Source: Lachnospiraceae bacterium UBA3866
GTDB lineage: Bacteria > Bacillota > Clostridia > Lachnospirales > Lachnospiraceae
NCBI GenBank assembly: GCA_002392345.1
Contig: DGGU01000019.1
Location: 1 to 18,585, forward strand
DNA length: 18,585 bases
Direction of reading: 5' to 3'
Shown here: positions 7,940-16,046 of the stretch, piece after piece
Layout: each line of letters begins with the position of its first letter
Numbering within the stretch: position 1 is the stretch's first letter
Program-made: the position numbers and the translations under genes
The notes under the pieces: generated by a model
What the model was told of the DNA's origin: nothing
Database searches by the model: none
What the model saw: only the letters and a program-made list of their open reading frames with translations

Positions 7940-9514
7940 ATGAAAGATTTTCTAGGAGAAATCAAAGCAAAGAATGTATTTAAGAATTTGGAGCCAGCAG
8001 TCTTAGTTGAAGAAGCCATAAAGAGAGGTGAGGGCTTACTTACTGAGACAGGAGCACTTCTTGTAAAGACAGGAAAATATACAGGGAGATCACCTAAAGA
8101 TAAATATGTGGTTGACACTCCTTCTGTTCACGATAAGATAGCATGGGGCTCTGTCAATGTACCAACTACGAGAGAGACCTTTGATAAGATAAGAGATCAG
8201 ATTATAGAGTTTTTAAATGGTAAAGATGTATTTGTATTTGACGGGTATGCAGGTGCAGATACTAAGCATAGAAGAAAATTTAGAATTATCAATGAACTAG
8301 CTTCACAAAATCTTTTCATACATCAACTCCTAGTTCGTCCAAATGATGAGGAACTTAAAAATTATGGAAATCCAGATTGGACTATACTTGTAGCCCCTGG
8401 CCTAAAACTTGATGCAGCTAAACTTGGCATCAACTCAGAGGCAGCCATCATGATAGATTATGAAAATGCAACAGCAGTTATAGCAGGTTCTGCTTATGCA
8501 GGAGAGATTAAGAAATCAGTATTTAGCATCATGAATTATATTATGCCAGTTGAAGAAAACATACTTCCTATGCACTGCTCTTCTAATATGGATCCAGAAA
8601 CTCATGAAACTGCTGTATTCTTTGGTCTTTCTGGTACAGGAAAGACTACTCTATCAGCAGATCCTAACAGAAAATTAATAGGTGATGATGAGCATGGATG
8701 GTCAAGTGATGGAGTATTTAACTTTGAGGGTGGATGCTATGCTAAGTGTATAGATCTTAAAGAAGAAAATGAGCCTGAGATCTATCATGCTATAAGATTT
8801 GGTGCACTTGTAGAAAATGTTATAATGGATGAGAAAACTCGTAAATGTGATTATAGCGACAAGAGTATCACTGAAAACACAAGAGTTGGTTATCCGGTAG
8901 ATTATATATCAAACTCACAGATTCCAGGAGTTGGCGGCATACCTAAGGTTGTAATATTCTTGACTGCAGATGCATTTGGAGTACTTCCTCCTATATCAAG
9001 ACTTAATAAGAACGCAGCCATGTATCATTTTGTAACTGGTTTTACTTCAAAACTTGCTGGAACAGAAAGAGGAGTTACAGAACCACAGCCTACATTTTCA
9101 ACTCTCTTTGGAGAGCCATTTATGCCACTCCCAGCAGAGAAATATGCTGCTATGCTTGGAGAGAGACTTGAGAAATATAACACTAAAGTATATCTTGTAA
9201 ATACTGGTTGGACAGGTGGACCTTATGGCGTGGGTAGTCGTATGAAATTAAAATATACTCGTGCTATGGTTACAGCAGCGCTTAATGGAACTATTGAGAA
9301 GACAGAGTTTGTACATGATGATGTCTTCAATGTAGATATACCAAAAGAGATACCTGATTGTCCATCTGATATACTAAATCCAAAAGATACTTGGGCTGAT
9401 AAAGCTGCTTATGATGCACAAGCAAAGAAACTTGCACAGATGTTCAAAGAGAATTTTGATAAGAAATATCCTAATATGCCAGAAGAGATAAAATCAGCTG
9501 GCCCTAAAGCATAA
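7940..9514 (+). CDS. pckA: Phosphoenolpyruvate carboxykinase (ATP)
   Basis: Interconverts oxaloacetate + ATP and phosphoenolpyruvate + CO2 + ADP. It serves gluconeogenesis or, in many anaerobes, PEP carboxylation. The 524 residues are typical of the ATP-dependent type. Visible motifs are GRSPKDK (49-55, oxaloacetate site), the P-loop GLSGTGKT (229-236), the kinase-2 metal motif LIGDDEHGW (247-254, preceded by the PEPCK-specific AD), and the C-terminal TGWTGGPYGVG/RMKLKYTRAMV segment. A good AGGAGGG site lies 8-9 nt before the ATG, 19 nt after the preceding stop, with no terminator between, so it looks like the last gene of the CIRCE-driven operon unless an internal promoter exists. A strong terminator follows 9 nt after its stop. 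Confidence 0.98.
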   Translation: MKDFLGEIKAKNVFKNLEPAVLVEEAIKRGEGLLTETGALLVKTGKYTGRSPKDKYVVDTPSVHDKIAWGSVNVPTTRETFDKIRDQIIEFLNGKDVFVFDGYAGADTKHRRKFRIINELASQNLFIHQLLVRPNDEELKNYGNPDWTILVAPGLKLDAAKLGINSEAAIMIDYENATAVIAGSAYAGEIKKSVFSIMNYIMPVEENILPMHCSSNMDPETHETAVFFGLSGTGKTTLSADPNRKLIGDDEHGWSSDGVFNFEGGCYAKCIDLKEENEPEIYHAIRFGALVENVIMDEKTRKCDYSDKSITENTRVGYPVDYISNSQIPGVGGIPKVVIFLTADAFGVLPPISRLNKNAAMYHFVTGFTSKLAGTERGVTEPQPTFSTLFGEPFMPLPAEKYAAMLGERLEKYNTKVYLVNTGWTGGPYGVGSRMKLKYTRAMVTAALNGTIEKTEFVHDDVFNVDIPKEIPDCPSDILNPKDTWADKAAYDAQAKKLAQMFKENFDKKYPNMPEEIKSAGPKA

Positions 9515-9523
9515 TAAAACAAA

Positions 9524-9555
9524 ACGGGCGACTTTTTGTCGCCCGTATATTTTTA
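9524..9555. terminator. Bidirectional intrinsic terminator between pckA and the convergent gene
   Basis: A perfect 9-bp stem, ACGGGCGAC (9524-9532) with GTCGCCCGT (9538-9546), closes a TTTTT loop and is followed on the + strand by ATATTTTTA. On the - strand the A-rich bases before the stem (AAACAAA) become the T-run. It therefore ends both pckA and the - strand gene whose TAA is at 9553-9555. Confidence 0.93.
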
Positions 9556-10185
9556 ATCATTTGTTATAAAAGTAGTTTCCGTTGGATTGCCTTCTATGTC
9601 TTCGACATGCACGGTGATTTTTCCGGTGGAGTTCAACTGAAATTGTACTGTTCCAGAAGACTTATCTATATAAGAAGGAGTTATTCTAGTTCCATCTTCT
9701 AAAGTAGCATATACACTATCAAAATTGATTTCCGATTCAGCATCATATATAGAGAATACAAGTAGGTTATTGGTTATAAGAGCATTTTCAATATCAATAG
9801 CGGGTGGGATTACATCTTTAGATTCTACTGGTGCTATAACTTTAAATGTGGCTCCATTGATAGCTTTAGCAGTAATCTGATAAGAGCCATAGTTTTTAGC
9901 CTCTATAGTGTATATATTATCTAACTTTGAATAAGGAATCTCAGTATCTTCGTAATAAGCTTTTACTTCGGAGATAGGAAGCATACAGTCAACGGTAAAT
10001 TTAATCTTTTCATTTTCGTATTCACTTGAATCTTCATCAAAGACAGTAATACTTGGAACCTGTATAAATAGAAATAAAATCAAACCATTTATCACCACGA
10101 AAGGTAGTAAAAATCCAAAAAAGAATCGAATAATGATACCAAAGATAGATATTTTATTTTTTACTTCAACTTTAGTATTACTCAT
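9553..10185 (-). CDS. Membrane-anchored protein of unknown function with beta-rich extracytoplasmic region
   Basis: The 210 residues start with a short basic N-terminus and one long hydrophobic helix (about 12-42, IIIRFFFGFLLPFVVINGLI). The remainder is a predominantly beta, extracellular region that looks like two Ig/Big-like modules: about 45-118 (ITVFDEDSSEYENEKIKFTV to FKVIAP) and 125-207 (IPPAIDIENALI to ETTFITND). The second half resembles bacterial Ig-like wall modules (VFSIYDAESEI, KITVHVEDIEGNPTET), but I cannot assign a family. It is a single gene, divergent from rho and convergent with pckA. There is no Shine-Dalgarno: a consensus promoter lies so close that the mRNA should be essentially leaderless. 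No other Met in the frame could replace this start without losing the anchor. Confidence 0.8.
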   Translation of the reverse strand: MSNTKVEVKNKISIFGIIIRFFFGFLLPFVVINGLILFLFIQVPSITVFDEDSSEYENEKIKFTVDCMLPISEVKAYYEDTEIPYSKLDNIYTIEAKNYGSYQITAKAINGATFKVIAPVESKDVIPPAIDIENALITNNLLVFSIYDAESEINFDSVYATLEDGTRITPSYIDKSSGTVQFQLNSTGKITVHVEDIEGNPTETTFITND

Positions 10186-10194
10186 AACTTTATG

Positions 10195-10223
10195 ATTATA
10201 CCATATTAAAATTAATAACTCAA
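10195..10223 (-). promoter_or_regulatory. Promoter of the 9553-10185 gene, predicted leaderless
   Basis: Read on the - strand, TTGAGT (10223-10218), a 17-nt spacer and TATAAT (10200-10195), with TGG before the -10 (extended -10). Only 9 nt separate the -10 from the ATG at 10185, so transcription should begin 2-3 nt before the start codon, leaving no room for a ribosome-binding site. Confidence 0.75.
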
Positions 10224-10230
10224 TATATTG

Positions 10231-10258
10231 TATGGGCTTTAAACTATACTAGCCCGTA
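10231..10258 (+). promoter_or_regulatory. Inverted repeat around a -10-like box just before rho
   Basis: TATGGGCT (10231-10238) and AGCCCGTA (10251-10258) form an 8-bp dyad with one G-T mismatch (a wobble in RNA) around a 12-nt centre that contains TATACT (10245-10250). The right arm touches the rho Shine-Dalgarno AAGGAG (10258-10263). It may be an operator over a weak promoter, or an RNA hairpin masking the ribosome site if transcription starts further upstream. No good -35 box fits TATACT. Confidence 0.4.
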
Positions 10259-10267
10259 AGGAGATTT

Positions 10268-11569
10268 ATGAGAGAAAAATTAGAAGTTTTAACACTCGAT
10301 CAACTTCGTGAGATGGCAAAAGAAAAAGGCTTTAAAGTTAGCGGAAAAACTAAAAGCGAGGTCATAGACATCCTTCTTTCGTCTTATGAAGAGCAAAATG
10401 GTGGAAATCAAGATAAGCCAACCTTGATAGAGGGCCAAGGAGAGATGTGCACTGGAATATTTGAGATAGTGGAAGAGGCAAAGTGTGGCTTTATACGAAG
10501 CGATAACTTTCTTCCGGGTGTCAATGATGTCTATGTATCAAGTTACCAGATAAGGAAATACGATCTTAGAAATGGTGATGTACTTACAGGCATCAAGAAA
10601 CATCAAAATGAAGGAGAGAAATATCCTGCACTCATCAAATTAATGGAGATTAATGGCATAGATGCAGAAAGTGTTCATAATCGTCCAAAATTTGACAAGC
10701 TCACACCAATTTTTCCTAATCAGAAATTAAGACTTCTATCAGGTAGTGATAAGGCTACTGTAGCTATGCGAGTTATCGATCTCTTATCTCCTATAGGAAA
10801 AGGTCAAAGAGGACTTATAGTTTCGCCGCCGAAAGCAGGTAAGACCACTCTTCTTAAACAGATAGCAAAATCAATTTTAAAATATAATAATGACCTTCAT
10901 CTTCTTATACTACTTGTAGATGAGAGGCCAGAAGAAGTTACTGATATGAAGGATGAAGTTCATGGTGATAATGTAGATATTATCTATTCTACTTTCGATG
11001 AAACGCCAGAGCGACATAGAAGAGTTGCTGAGATGGTAGCGGAGAGAGCTAAGAGACTCGTGGAGCAGAAGCAAGATGTTGTCATCTTACTTGATTCGCT
11101 TACTCGTCTTACAAGAGCTTATAATCTAATCTGCGCACCAAGTGGTAGAACTTTATCTGGTGGACTTGACCCTGCATCACTTCATATGCCAAAGAAATTC
11201 TTCGGTGCAGCAAGAAATATGAAAGAGGGAGGATCTCTTACCATACTTGCTACAGCACTTGTTGATACCGGATCTCGTATGGACGATGTAATATATGAAG
11301 AGTTTAAGGGAACGGGCAATATGGAATTAGTGCTTGATAGAAAACTTCAAGAGAGAAGAATATTCCCTGCTATAGATATACAGAAGAGTGGTACAAGGAA
11401 AGACGATCTTCTTTTAAGCGAGAAAGAACTTGAAGCAGCTAATTATGTTCACAAATTAGTCAATGACCAGAAAAAAGAAGAGTCTATAGAAATTATCCTT
11501 GATCTTTTCGACAGGACAGACACCAATGAAGACTTTATCTTCATGCTGAATAAGATGAAGGAGGCATAA
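10268..11569 (+). CDS. rho: Transcription termination factor Rho
   Basis: Hexameric RNA-dependent ATPase/helicase that terminates transcription. The 433 residues are of normal length with no large N-terminal insertion. The Rho_N helical domain is at about 5-40 (LTLDQLREMAKEKGFKVSGK). The cold-shock-like RNA-binding domain is at about 58-112 (GIFEIVEEAKCGFIRSDNF, then DVYVSSYQIRKYDLRNGD). Walker A SPPKAGKTT is at 186-194 (many orthologues begin with A), and Walker B VVILLDS at 271-277. The Q-loop region PSGRTLSGG and R-loop region KFFGAARN follow. AAGGAG lies 4 nt before the ATG. It is a single gene whose terminator is shared with the convergent aromatic operon. Rho is often autoregulated; the dyad just upstream is a candidate site. 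Confidence 0.98.
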   Translation: MREKLEVLTLDQLREMAKEKGFKVSGKTKSEVIDILLSSYEEQNGGNQDKPTLIEGQGEMCTGIFEIVEEAKCGFIRSDNFLPGVNDVYVSSYQIRKYDLRNGDVLTGIKKHQNEGEKYPALIKLMEINGIDAESVHNRPKFDKLTPIFPNQKLRLLSGSDKATVAMRVIDLLSPIGKGQRGLIVSPPKAGKTTLLKQIAKSILKYNNDLHLLILLVDERPEEVTDMKDEVHGDNVDIIYSTFDETPERHRRVAEMVAERAKRLVEQKQDVVILLDSLTRLTRAYNLICAPSGRTLSGGLDPASLHMPKKFFGAARNMKEGGSLTILATALVDTGSRMDDVIYEEFKGTGNMELVLDRKLQERRIFPAIDIQKSGTRKDDLLLSEKELEAANYVHKLVNDQKKEESIEIILDLFDRTDTNEDFIFMLNKMKEA

Positions 11570-11600
11570 AAAAATAGGGGCTAGCCCCTATTTTTGTTTT
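11570..11600. terminator. Bidirectional intrinsic terminator shared by rho and the aromatic operon
   Basis: A perfect 26-bp palindrome at 11570-11595: AAAAATAGGGG and CCCCTATTTTT around CTAG. On the + strand it runs into TTTTTGTTTTT; on the - strand it ends in a run of seven T. The rho stop is at 11567-11569. The stop of the - strand DAHP synthase gene (complement of 11581-11583) falls in the CTAG loop, so one arm and the T-run are also coding sequence. Confidence 0.95.
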
Positions 11601-12636
11601 TGCGCCTTATCTCTGCGATCTCGCGGATGAGGTCGGCTGATTTATCCCATCCGAGGCAAGGGTCGGTTATGGATTTACCATATATTCCTTCTTCGAGCTT
11701 CTGACTGCCGTCTTCTATATAAGATTCTATCATGAGACCTTTGACAAGGTTATTGATCTTTTCATTTTCTGTCATAGAATGAAGAACTTCCTTAGCTATA
11801 CGGATTTGTTCGAGATATTTCTTTCCACTATTTGAATGGTTACAATCTATGATTACTGCAGGGTTGATAAATTTTTCGTTGTCATAAATATTTGCAAGGA
11901 TACTTAATGTCTCATAGTGGTAGTTTTCGTGTGATTCGCCGTGGTGGTTGACATAGCCACGAAGGATAGCATGTGCAAGAGGATTGCCCTTAGATGTTGC
12001 TTCAAAATTTCTATAGATAAAAGTATGTGGACTTTCTGCCGCTTTAATTGCATTGAGCATGACAGAAAAATCACCAGAAGTAGGATTCTTCATACCAACA
12101 GGGATATCAATGCCGCTTGCAGTTAATCTATGTTGTTGGTCTTCAACAGAACGAGCTCCGACAGCAACATAACTTAAGAGATCTGATAAGTAGCTATGGT
12201 TTTCTGGGTAGAGCATCTCATCAGCACATGAGAAGCCTGTCTCAGAGAGAGCAGTTAGATGAAGCCTTCTTATACCTATGATACCTTTAAGCATATCTGG
12301 AGCCTGATGTGGGTCAGGTTGATGGAGCATGCCTTTATACCCTTCGCCAGTTGTGCGAGGCTTATTGGTATAGATACGAGGAATGATCACAAGTTCTTCT
12401 TTTACGATAGGCTCATCAGCTACAGTTCTAAGTCTCTTGATATAATCTATGACAGCATCTTCTCTATCAGCAGAGCAAGGACCTATGACAAGTAAGAACT
12501 TATCTGACCTACCTTCAAATATAGCTTTTATAGCTTCGTCGTTAGATTTTTTCTTCTCTGCAAGTTCAGCAGGAACAGGATACATGTTTTTTATTTCCTG
12601 CGGAGTTGGGAGTTGTCTGTTAAATGTTATGTTCAT
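11581..12636 (-). CDS. 3-deoxy-7-phosphoheptulonate (DAHP) synthase, class I AroF/G/H type
   Basis: Condenses phosphoenolpyruvate with erythrose 4-phosphate, the first step of the shikimate pathway and usually its feedback-controlled point. The 351 residues match the enterobacterial AroF/G/H size. Family motifs are VIGPCSADR (50-58, metal-binding Cys54), TNKPRTTGEGYKG (about 90-102), QQHRLTASG, PVGMKNPTSGD, DCNHSNSGKK (metal His), MIESYIEDG (metal Glu) and GKSITDPCLGW (metal Asp). The N-terminal extension, which forms the effector site in AroF/G/H enzymes, is present; the effector (Tyr or Phe) cannot be read from sequence. GAAAGGA lies just before the ATG. It is the last gene of the operon, 36 nt after tyrA. 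Its final six residues (KNKNRG) are encoded by the terminator arm. I leave the symbol empty because aroF, aroG and aroH are distinguished by effector. Confidence 0.95.
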   Translation of the reverse strand: MNITFNRQLPTPQEIKNMYPVPAELAEKKKSNDEAIKAIFEGRSDKFLLVIGPCSADREDAVIDYIKRLRTVADEPIVKEELVIIPRIYTNKPRTTGEGYKGMLHQPDPHQAPDMLKGIIGIRRLHLTALSETGFSCADEMLYPENHSYLSDLLSYVAVGARSVEDQQHRLTASGIDIPVGMKNPTSGDFSVMLNAIKAAESPHTFIYRNFEATSKGNPLAHAILRGYVNHHGESHENYHYETLSILANIYDNEKFINPAVIIDCNHSNSGKKYLEQIRIAKEVLHSMTENEKINNLVKGLMIESYIEDGSQKLEEGIYGKSITDPCLGWDKSADLIREIAEIRRKNKNRG

Positions 12637-12672
12637 GGTTTCCTTTCGGGCGTTTTAGTGTTCGCTCTTACA

Positions 12673-13509
12673 TTAGTTAAAGAATTTACGGCGAGCTGTA
12701 GAGAGTCTCATCATCGCTTTGATTTTTTCTTCGTCATTATTGTATATGTCATCTCTAAGTTCGGTGATTTTATCTATAAATGAATTCATTTCTTTGATTA
12801 AAGCCTTTTTGTTCATAAGAAAAAGTTCAGTCCACATATCTTCATTGATGCTTGCGATTCTTGTTAGGTCTCTGAATGAATCACCTGTGTAATCAACAAG
12901 ATATTCAGAATCTTTGCATGCCATGAGAGATACCGCTATACAGTGAGTGAGTTGTGACAAGAAAGCTATCATCTCATCATGTTCTTTTGGAGCTAGGACA
13001 GATATCTTTCTAAACCTAAGTTTCTCGCCTATTTCTTTTGCAAATGCTATACCTTTTTCAGTATTTCTTTCTGTGGGAGTTATGATGTAATTGGCATTCA
13101 TAAATATATTTTCGTCTGAGTTCTTTACACCATATACTTCTCGTCCTGCCATAGGGTGGGCAGGGATGAATTCTACTCGATCGTCAAGTTCGCTCTGAAT
13201 TTCAGTGACTATAGATTCTTTCACACCAGTTACATCTGATATGATAGCGCCATCTTTTATGTAGTTTTTATATTTCTTAATGTATTCTATAAAGATTTTA
13301 GGATAGAGAGAAAATATAATTCTATCAAATTGACACACAAAATCTTTATCAAACTTATCAGTTCCATCGAGTATTATCTTATTCTCTTTTGCATAGTCTA
13401 TAGCTTCTTTTGTTCTATTGTATGCATAGACTTCGTAGCCATTTTTAGTTAAGCCTTTTGCATAAGAACCACCAATTAAGCCAAGACCCACTATAAGCAC
13501 CTTTTCCAT
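12673..13509 (-). CDS. tyrA: Prephenate dehydrogenase
   Basis: Oxidatively decarboxylates prephenate to 4-hydroxyphenylpyruvate, the tyrosine branch. The Rossmann motif GLGLIGG is at 8-14 (VLIVGLGLIGGSYAKGL), with SDVTGVK at 91-97. The prephenate-site motif AHPMAGRE is at 117-124 and the helical-domain His is in SQLTHCIAVSL. The 278 residues cover the catalytic core only: no fused chorismate mutase and no C-terminal ACT domain, so any tyrosine inhibition would not act through ACT. It follows aroA by 30 nt. No Shine-Dalgarno is present; an extended -10 box lies 8 nt before the ATG, so it may be expressed both from the operon and from a leaderless transcript. Confidence 0.95.
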   Translation of the reverse strand: MEKVLIVGLGLIGGSYAKGLTKNGYEVYAYNRTKEAIDYAKENKIILDGTDKFDKDFVCQFDRIIFSLYPKIFIEYIKKYKNYIKDGAIISDVTGVKESIVTEIQSELDDRVEFIPAHPMAGREVYGVKNSDENIFMNANYIITPTERNTEKGIAFAKEIGEKLRFRKISVLAPKEHDEMIAFLSQLTHCIAVSLMACKDSEYLVDYTGDSFRDLTRIASINEDMWTELFLMNKKALIKEMNSFIDKITELRDDIYNNDEEKIKAMMRLSTARRKFFN

Positions 13510-13517
13510 AATAACAC

Positions 13518-13526
13518 ATTATATCA
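13518..13526 (-). promoter_or_regulatory. Extended -10 element directly before tyrA
   Basis: On the - strand TGATATAAT (13526-13518) is a perfect TGn-TATAAT extended -10. No convincing -35 box exists, which extended -10 promoters tolerate. Eight nt separate it from the tyrA ATG (13509), predicting a start at or 1-2 nt before the codon. AT-rich sequence makes chance matches possible. Confidence 0.45.
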
Positions 13527-13539
13527 CATATTTTATATT

Positions 13540-14763
13540 TTACTCTATACTAGCGTTAAGTTTTTTAAGATCGTTAAAGTATTGAGGATAGCTTTTTTTG
13601 ATGCATTCGGAGTCATCTATACTTATGTCAAATTGCGTAGATAAGAGACTTAGTGACATAGCAATTCTGTGGTCATTGTGAGAGTTGAGATTCATAGATG
13701 GCTTAGTTAATTCATTTTTCTCAACGATAATCTCGTCATCTAGAACCTTTATATTAGCACCGCATTTTCTTAGTTCTTCTGTTATGGCATTGCCCCTATC
13801 ACTCTCTTTGATTTTTAGGCGATTGGTACCAGTGAATCGAGCACCATGTTTTAATGCAGCAAAGGTGATTAGGATAGGGCCAAGGTCAATAGAGTTTGAC
13901 ATATTAATTTCGGAAAAATCTTTATCAAGCATATCAAAATACTTTTTGTATATTTTGTCAGATTGAAGAGAGCCAGGATTGAGCCCTAGAATCTCAATAT
14001 TATTGTCGAAATAATTGAAGGCATCTAAGAAGGCTGCATTGGAAAAGTCTCCTTCAATGGTAAAGTCGTGGGGAGTGTAGGTTTGCTTGCCAGGGATAAT
14101 AAATGCGGGCTCGTTAAACTCGCCCATACGTTTTTCAGGCTTGCCACTTTGGATTTTGATGCCGTATCTTGATAAGACATCTAAAGTCATGTCGACATAG
14201 TTTTTGCTCTCAAGATTTGTTGTAAGAGTAAGCTTGCTATCCTCGCCTAGAAGTGGAAGAGCATATAGTAGACCTGAGACGTATTGTGAACTTACATTGC
14301 CTGGAAGTTCATAGCTACTTGGGTTTATAGTGCCTTTGGTTTTTATACTATAAGTATCTTTATCGAATGAAATGTATTTGAATGTGTTTTCGTATATGTC
14401 GATGCCTCGTTCGATAAGTCTTTTACTGCCAATGAAGGTAGCTTTGTCATAAAGGCTCAGCGCTATAGGAAAGAAGATGCGAAGAGTTGTTCCTGATTCT
14501 TTGCAGTCGAAAGTAGGGTCATAATTCATTGTGAAGCTTTCTTCGAACTTTACAAGATGGTTTTCAAAATCTCTATATGCCTTTTTGCCATAGGCGTGTA
14601 TCACATCAAGAGTAGCCATGATGTCATCGCTAAAATCAACATTGGAAATGGTGCTTTTGCCATGTGAAAGAGCAGCCGCTATAAGGTAGCGGTGGGCGTA
14701 ACTTTTACTTGGCGGCGCCTGAATGGTGCCATTTAATTTACTTTTCTTTATATTGGTGATCAT
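13540..14763 (-). CDS. aroA: 3-phosphoshikimate 1-carboxyvinyltransferase (EPSP synthase)
   Basis: Transfers the enolpyruvyl group of PEP to shikimate 3-phosphate. The signature APPSKSYAHR is at 16-25 (Lys20, Ser21, Arg25 bind substrates). The PEP-loop region reads CKESGTTLRIFFP instead of the LGNAGTAMRP of class I E. coli enzyme, so it belongs to a divergent, Gram-positive-type group. Other landmarks are SSQYVSGLLYALPLL, EGDFSNAAFLDAF, LKIKESDRGNAI and NSHNDHRIAMSLSLL. Length 407 is at the short end of normal. Start and preceding stop overlap as ATGA (14760-14763), and no Shine-Dalgarno is visible, so translation is probably coupled to the upstream AroE-AroK gene. Confidence 0.96.
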   Translation of the reverse strand: MITNIKKSKLNGTIQAPPSKSYAHRYLIAAALSHGKSTISNVDFSDDIMATLDVIHAYGKKAYRDFENHLVKFEESFTMNYDPTFDCKESGTTLRIFFPIALSLYDKATFIGSKRLIERGIDIYENTFKYISFDKDTYSIKTKGTINPSSYELPGNVSSQYVSGLLYALPLLGEDSKLTLTTNLESKNYVDMTLDVLSRYGIKIQSGKPEKRMGEFNEPAFIIPGKQTYTPHDFTIEGDFSNAAFLDAFNYFDNNIEILGLNPGSLQSDKIYKKYFDMLDKDFSEINMSNSIDLGPILITFAALKHGARFTGTNRLKIKESDRGNAITEELRKCGANIKVLDDEIIVEKNELTKPSMNLNSHNDHRIAMSLSLLSTQFDISIDDSECIKKSYPQYFNDLKKLNASIE

Positions 14764-16046
14764 AGAAAATCATTTATTATTAGATTCACTCGCTCCTTTA
14801 CTTCGAGATTGCCATCTATTTCCTTGTCGCAGGCTTTCTTATATATTGGAAGTCTTTCATCATAGATTTTCTTAAGAGATTGATAGTTACTAGTGAGAGG
14901 TCTATCGCCTTTTGGGTGTAGCAAGGCTATAGATCTATTCATAAAGTATATTTTGCCATTGTGTTTAAGGTTTATGACATTTTCATCTTTTAATATAGAA
15001 CCACCACCTGTTGATATGACTGTTTTACTATAAGTTGCAATTTCCTTTATGACTTCAGATTCTATATCGCGAAATTTTTCTATACCATTTTTTGTGATGT
15101 AATCTTGAGTAGGCATACCTGTTTTTTCTTCTATCAGCTTATCTGTGTCTATAAAATTATATTCGAGTTTGCTTGCAAGCTTTCTGCCAACAGTTGACTT
15201 GCCACAGGTTGGCATGCCAGTTAGGACTATGTTTTGTTTCTCGCGGAGGCAAGAAAGGTATACAGAATCGCATAGCTTATCTATATGATGTGGCTCGCGA
15301 AGCTCGCCCGTACTTGTGAAGAGTTTACTTGCGAAATAGGCCTGAGAAACGAGCATGTATAAGCCTGAAACTGCTTTAATTTTGAGACTTTCTGCTTCGA
15401 TAAGGAAGCTCGTGCGAAGAGGGTTATATACCACATCCATTACAGCTTCAAGATTTTTGAATTTTGATAAGTCTATGAGATTGGGGTCATCTAGATGTGG
15501 GAACATACCGGTCGGGGTGGCATTGATTATGATATTTATATCATCACAAAAATGATGTGAGCTTGTATAATTTGCCCCTGCGATGTCCTCATATAAGACA
15601 TCGCCTTTTATCTTTGATGATGCCCTATATGCTTTATATATGTTTTTGGCACTAGATTTTTTAACAGCATAGTATAATGTATTGGATGTAGCACCTGTCC
15701 CTAAAATAAGAACATTTTTATCTTGGATATTAATATTGAATTTCTCAAAGGTTGCAAGGACGCCTAGTATATCTGTATTATAACCATGAAGTTTTCCATC
15801 AACATTAACTATAGTATTGACAGCATTGATGCTTTTCGCATCTTCATCTATGAAGTCAAGGTAGGGAATTACTTTTTGCTTGTAGGGGATAGTTACATTG
15901 ATGCCTTTAAAGTTTTTTTCACGCATGAAAAAATCAAAAGACTTTTCATCAAGCTCTCTTAGAGTATATTCATAGTCAGCAAGCTTTGCGTGAATTTCTT
16001 TTGAGAAACTATGTTTTAATGGATTTCCTATTAGGCCATAGTTCAT
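14760..16046 (-). CDS. Bifunctional shikimate dehydrogenase / shikimate kinase (AroE-AroK fusion)
   Basis: One 428-residue frame holds two consecutive pathway enzymes. Residues 1-~262 are shikimate 5-dehydrogenase: GNPLKHSFSKEIH (7-19), catalytic Lys56 in NVTIPYK, Asp92 in GYNTD, NADP(H) loop GTGATS (116-121), NATPTGMFP and YNPLRTSFL. Residues ~271-428 are shikimate kinase: P-loop GMPTCGKST (277-285), FIDTDKLIEE with Asp300/Asp302, EKFRDIES with Arg326, STGGGS (345-350), GDRPLTS lid arginine, and DERLPIYKK. Both halves appear catalytically complete. The product of the first half, shikimate, is the substrate of the second. The stop-start overlaps are ATGA with aroB (16043-16046) and with aroA. 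Only a weak GGAAAA precedes the ATG. Confidence 0.95.
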   Translation of the reverse strand: MNYGLIGNPLKHSFSKEIHAKLADYEYTLRELDEKSFDFFMREKNFKGINVTIPYKQKVIPYLDFIDEDAKSINAVNTIVNVDGKLHGYNTDILGVLATFEKFNINIQDKNVLILGTGATSNTLYYAVKKSSAKNIYKAYRASSKIKGDVLYEDIAGANYTSSHHFCDDINIIINATPTGMFPHLDDPNLIDLSKFKNLEAVMDVVYNPLRTSFLIEAESLKIKAVSGLYMLVSQAYFASKLFTSTGELREPHHIDKLCDSVYLSCLREKQNIVLTGMPTCGKSTVGRKLASKLEYNFIDTDKLIEEKTGMPTQDYITKNGIEKFRDIESEVIKEIATYSKTVISTGGGSILKDENVINLKHNGKIYFMNRSIALLHPKGDRPLTSNYQSLKKIYDERLPIYKKACDKEIDGNLEVKERVNLIINDFL

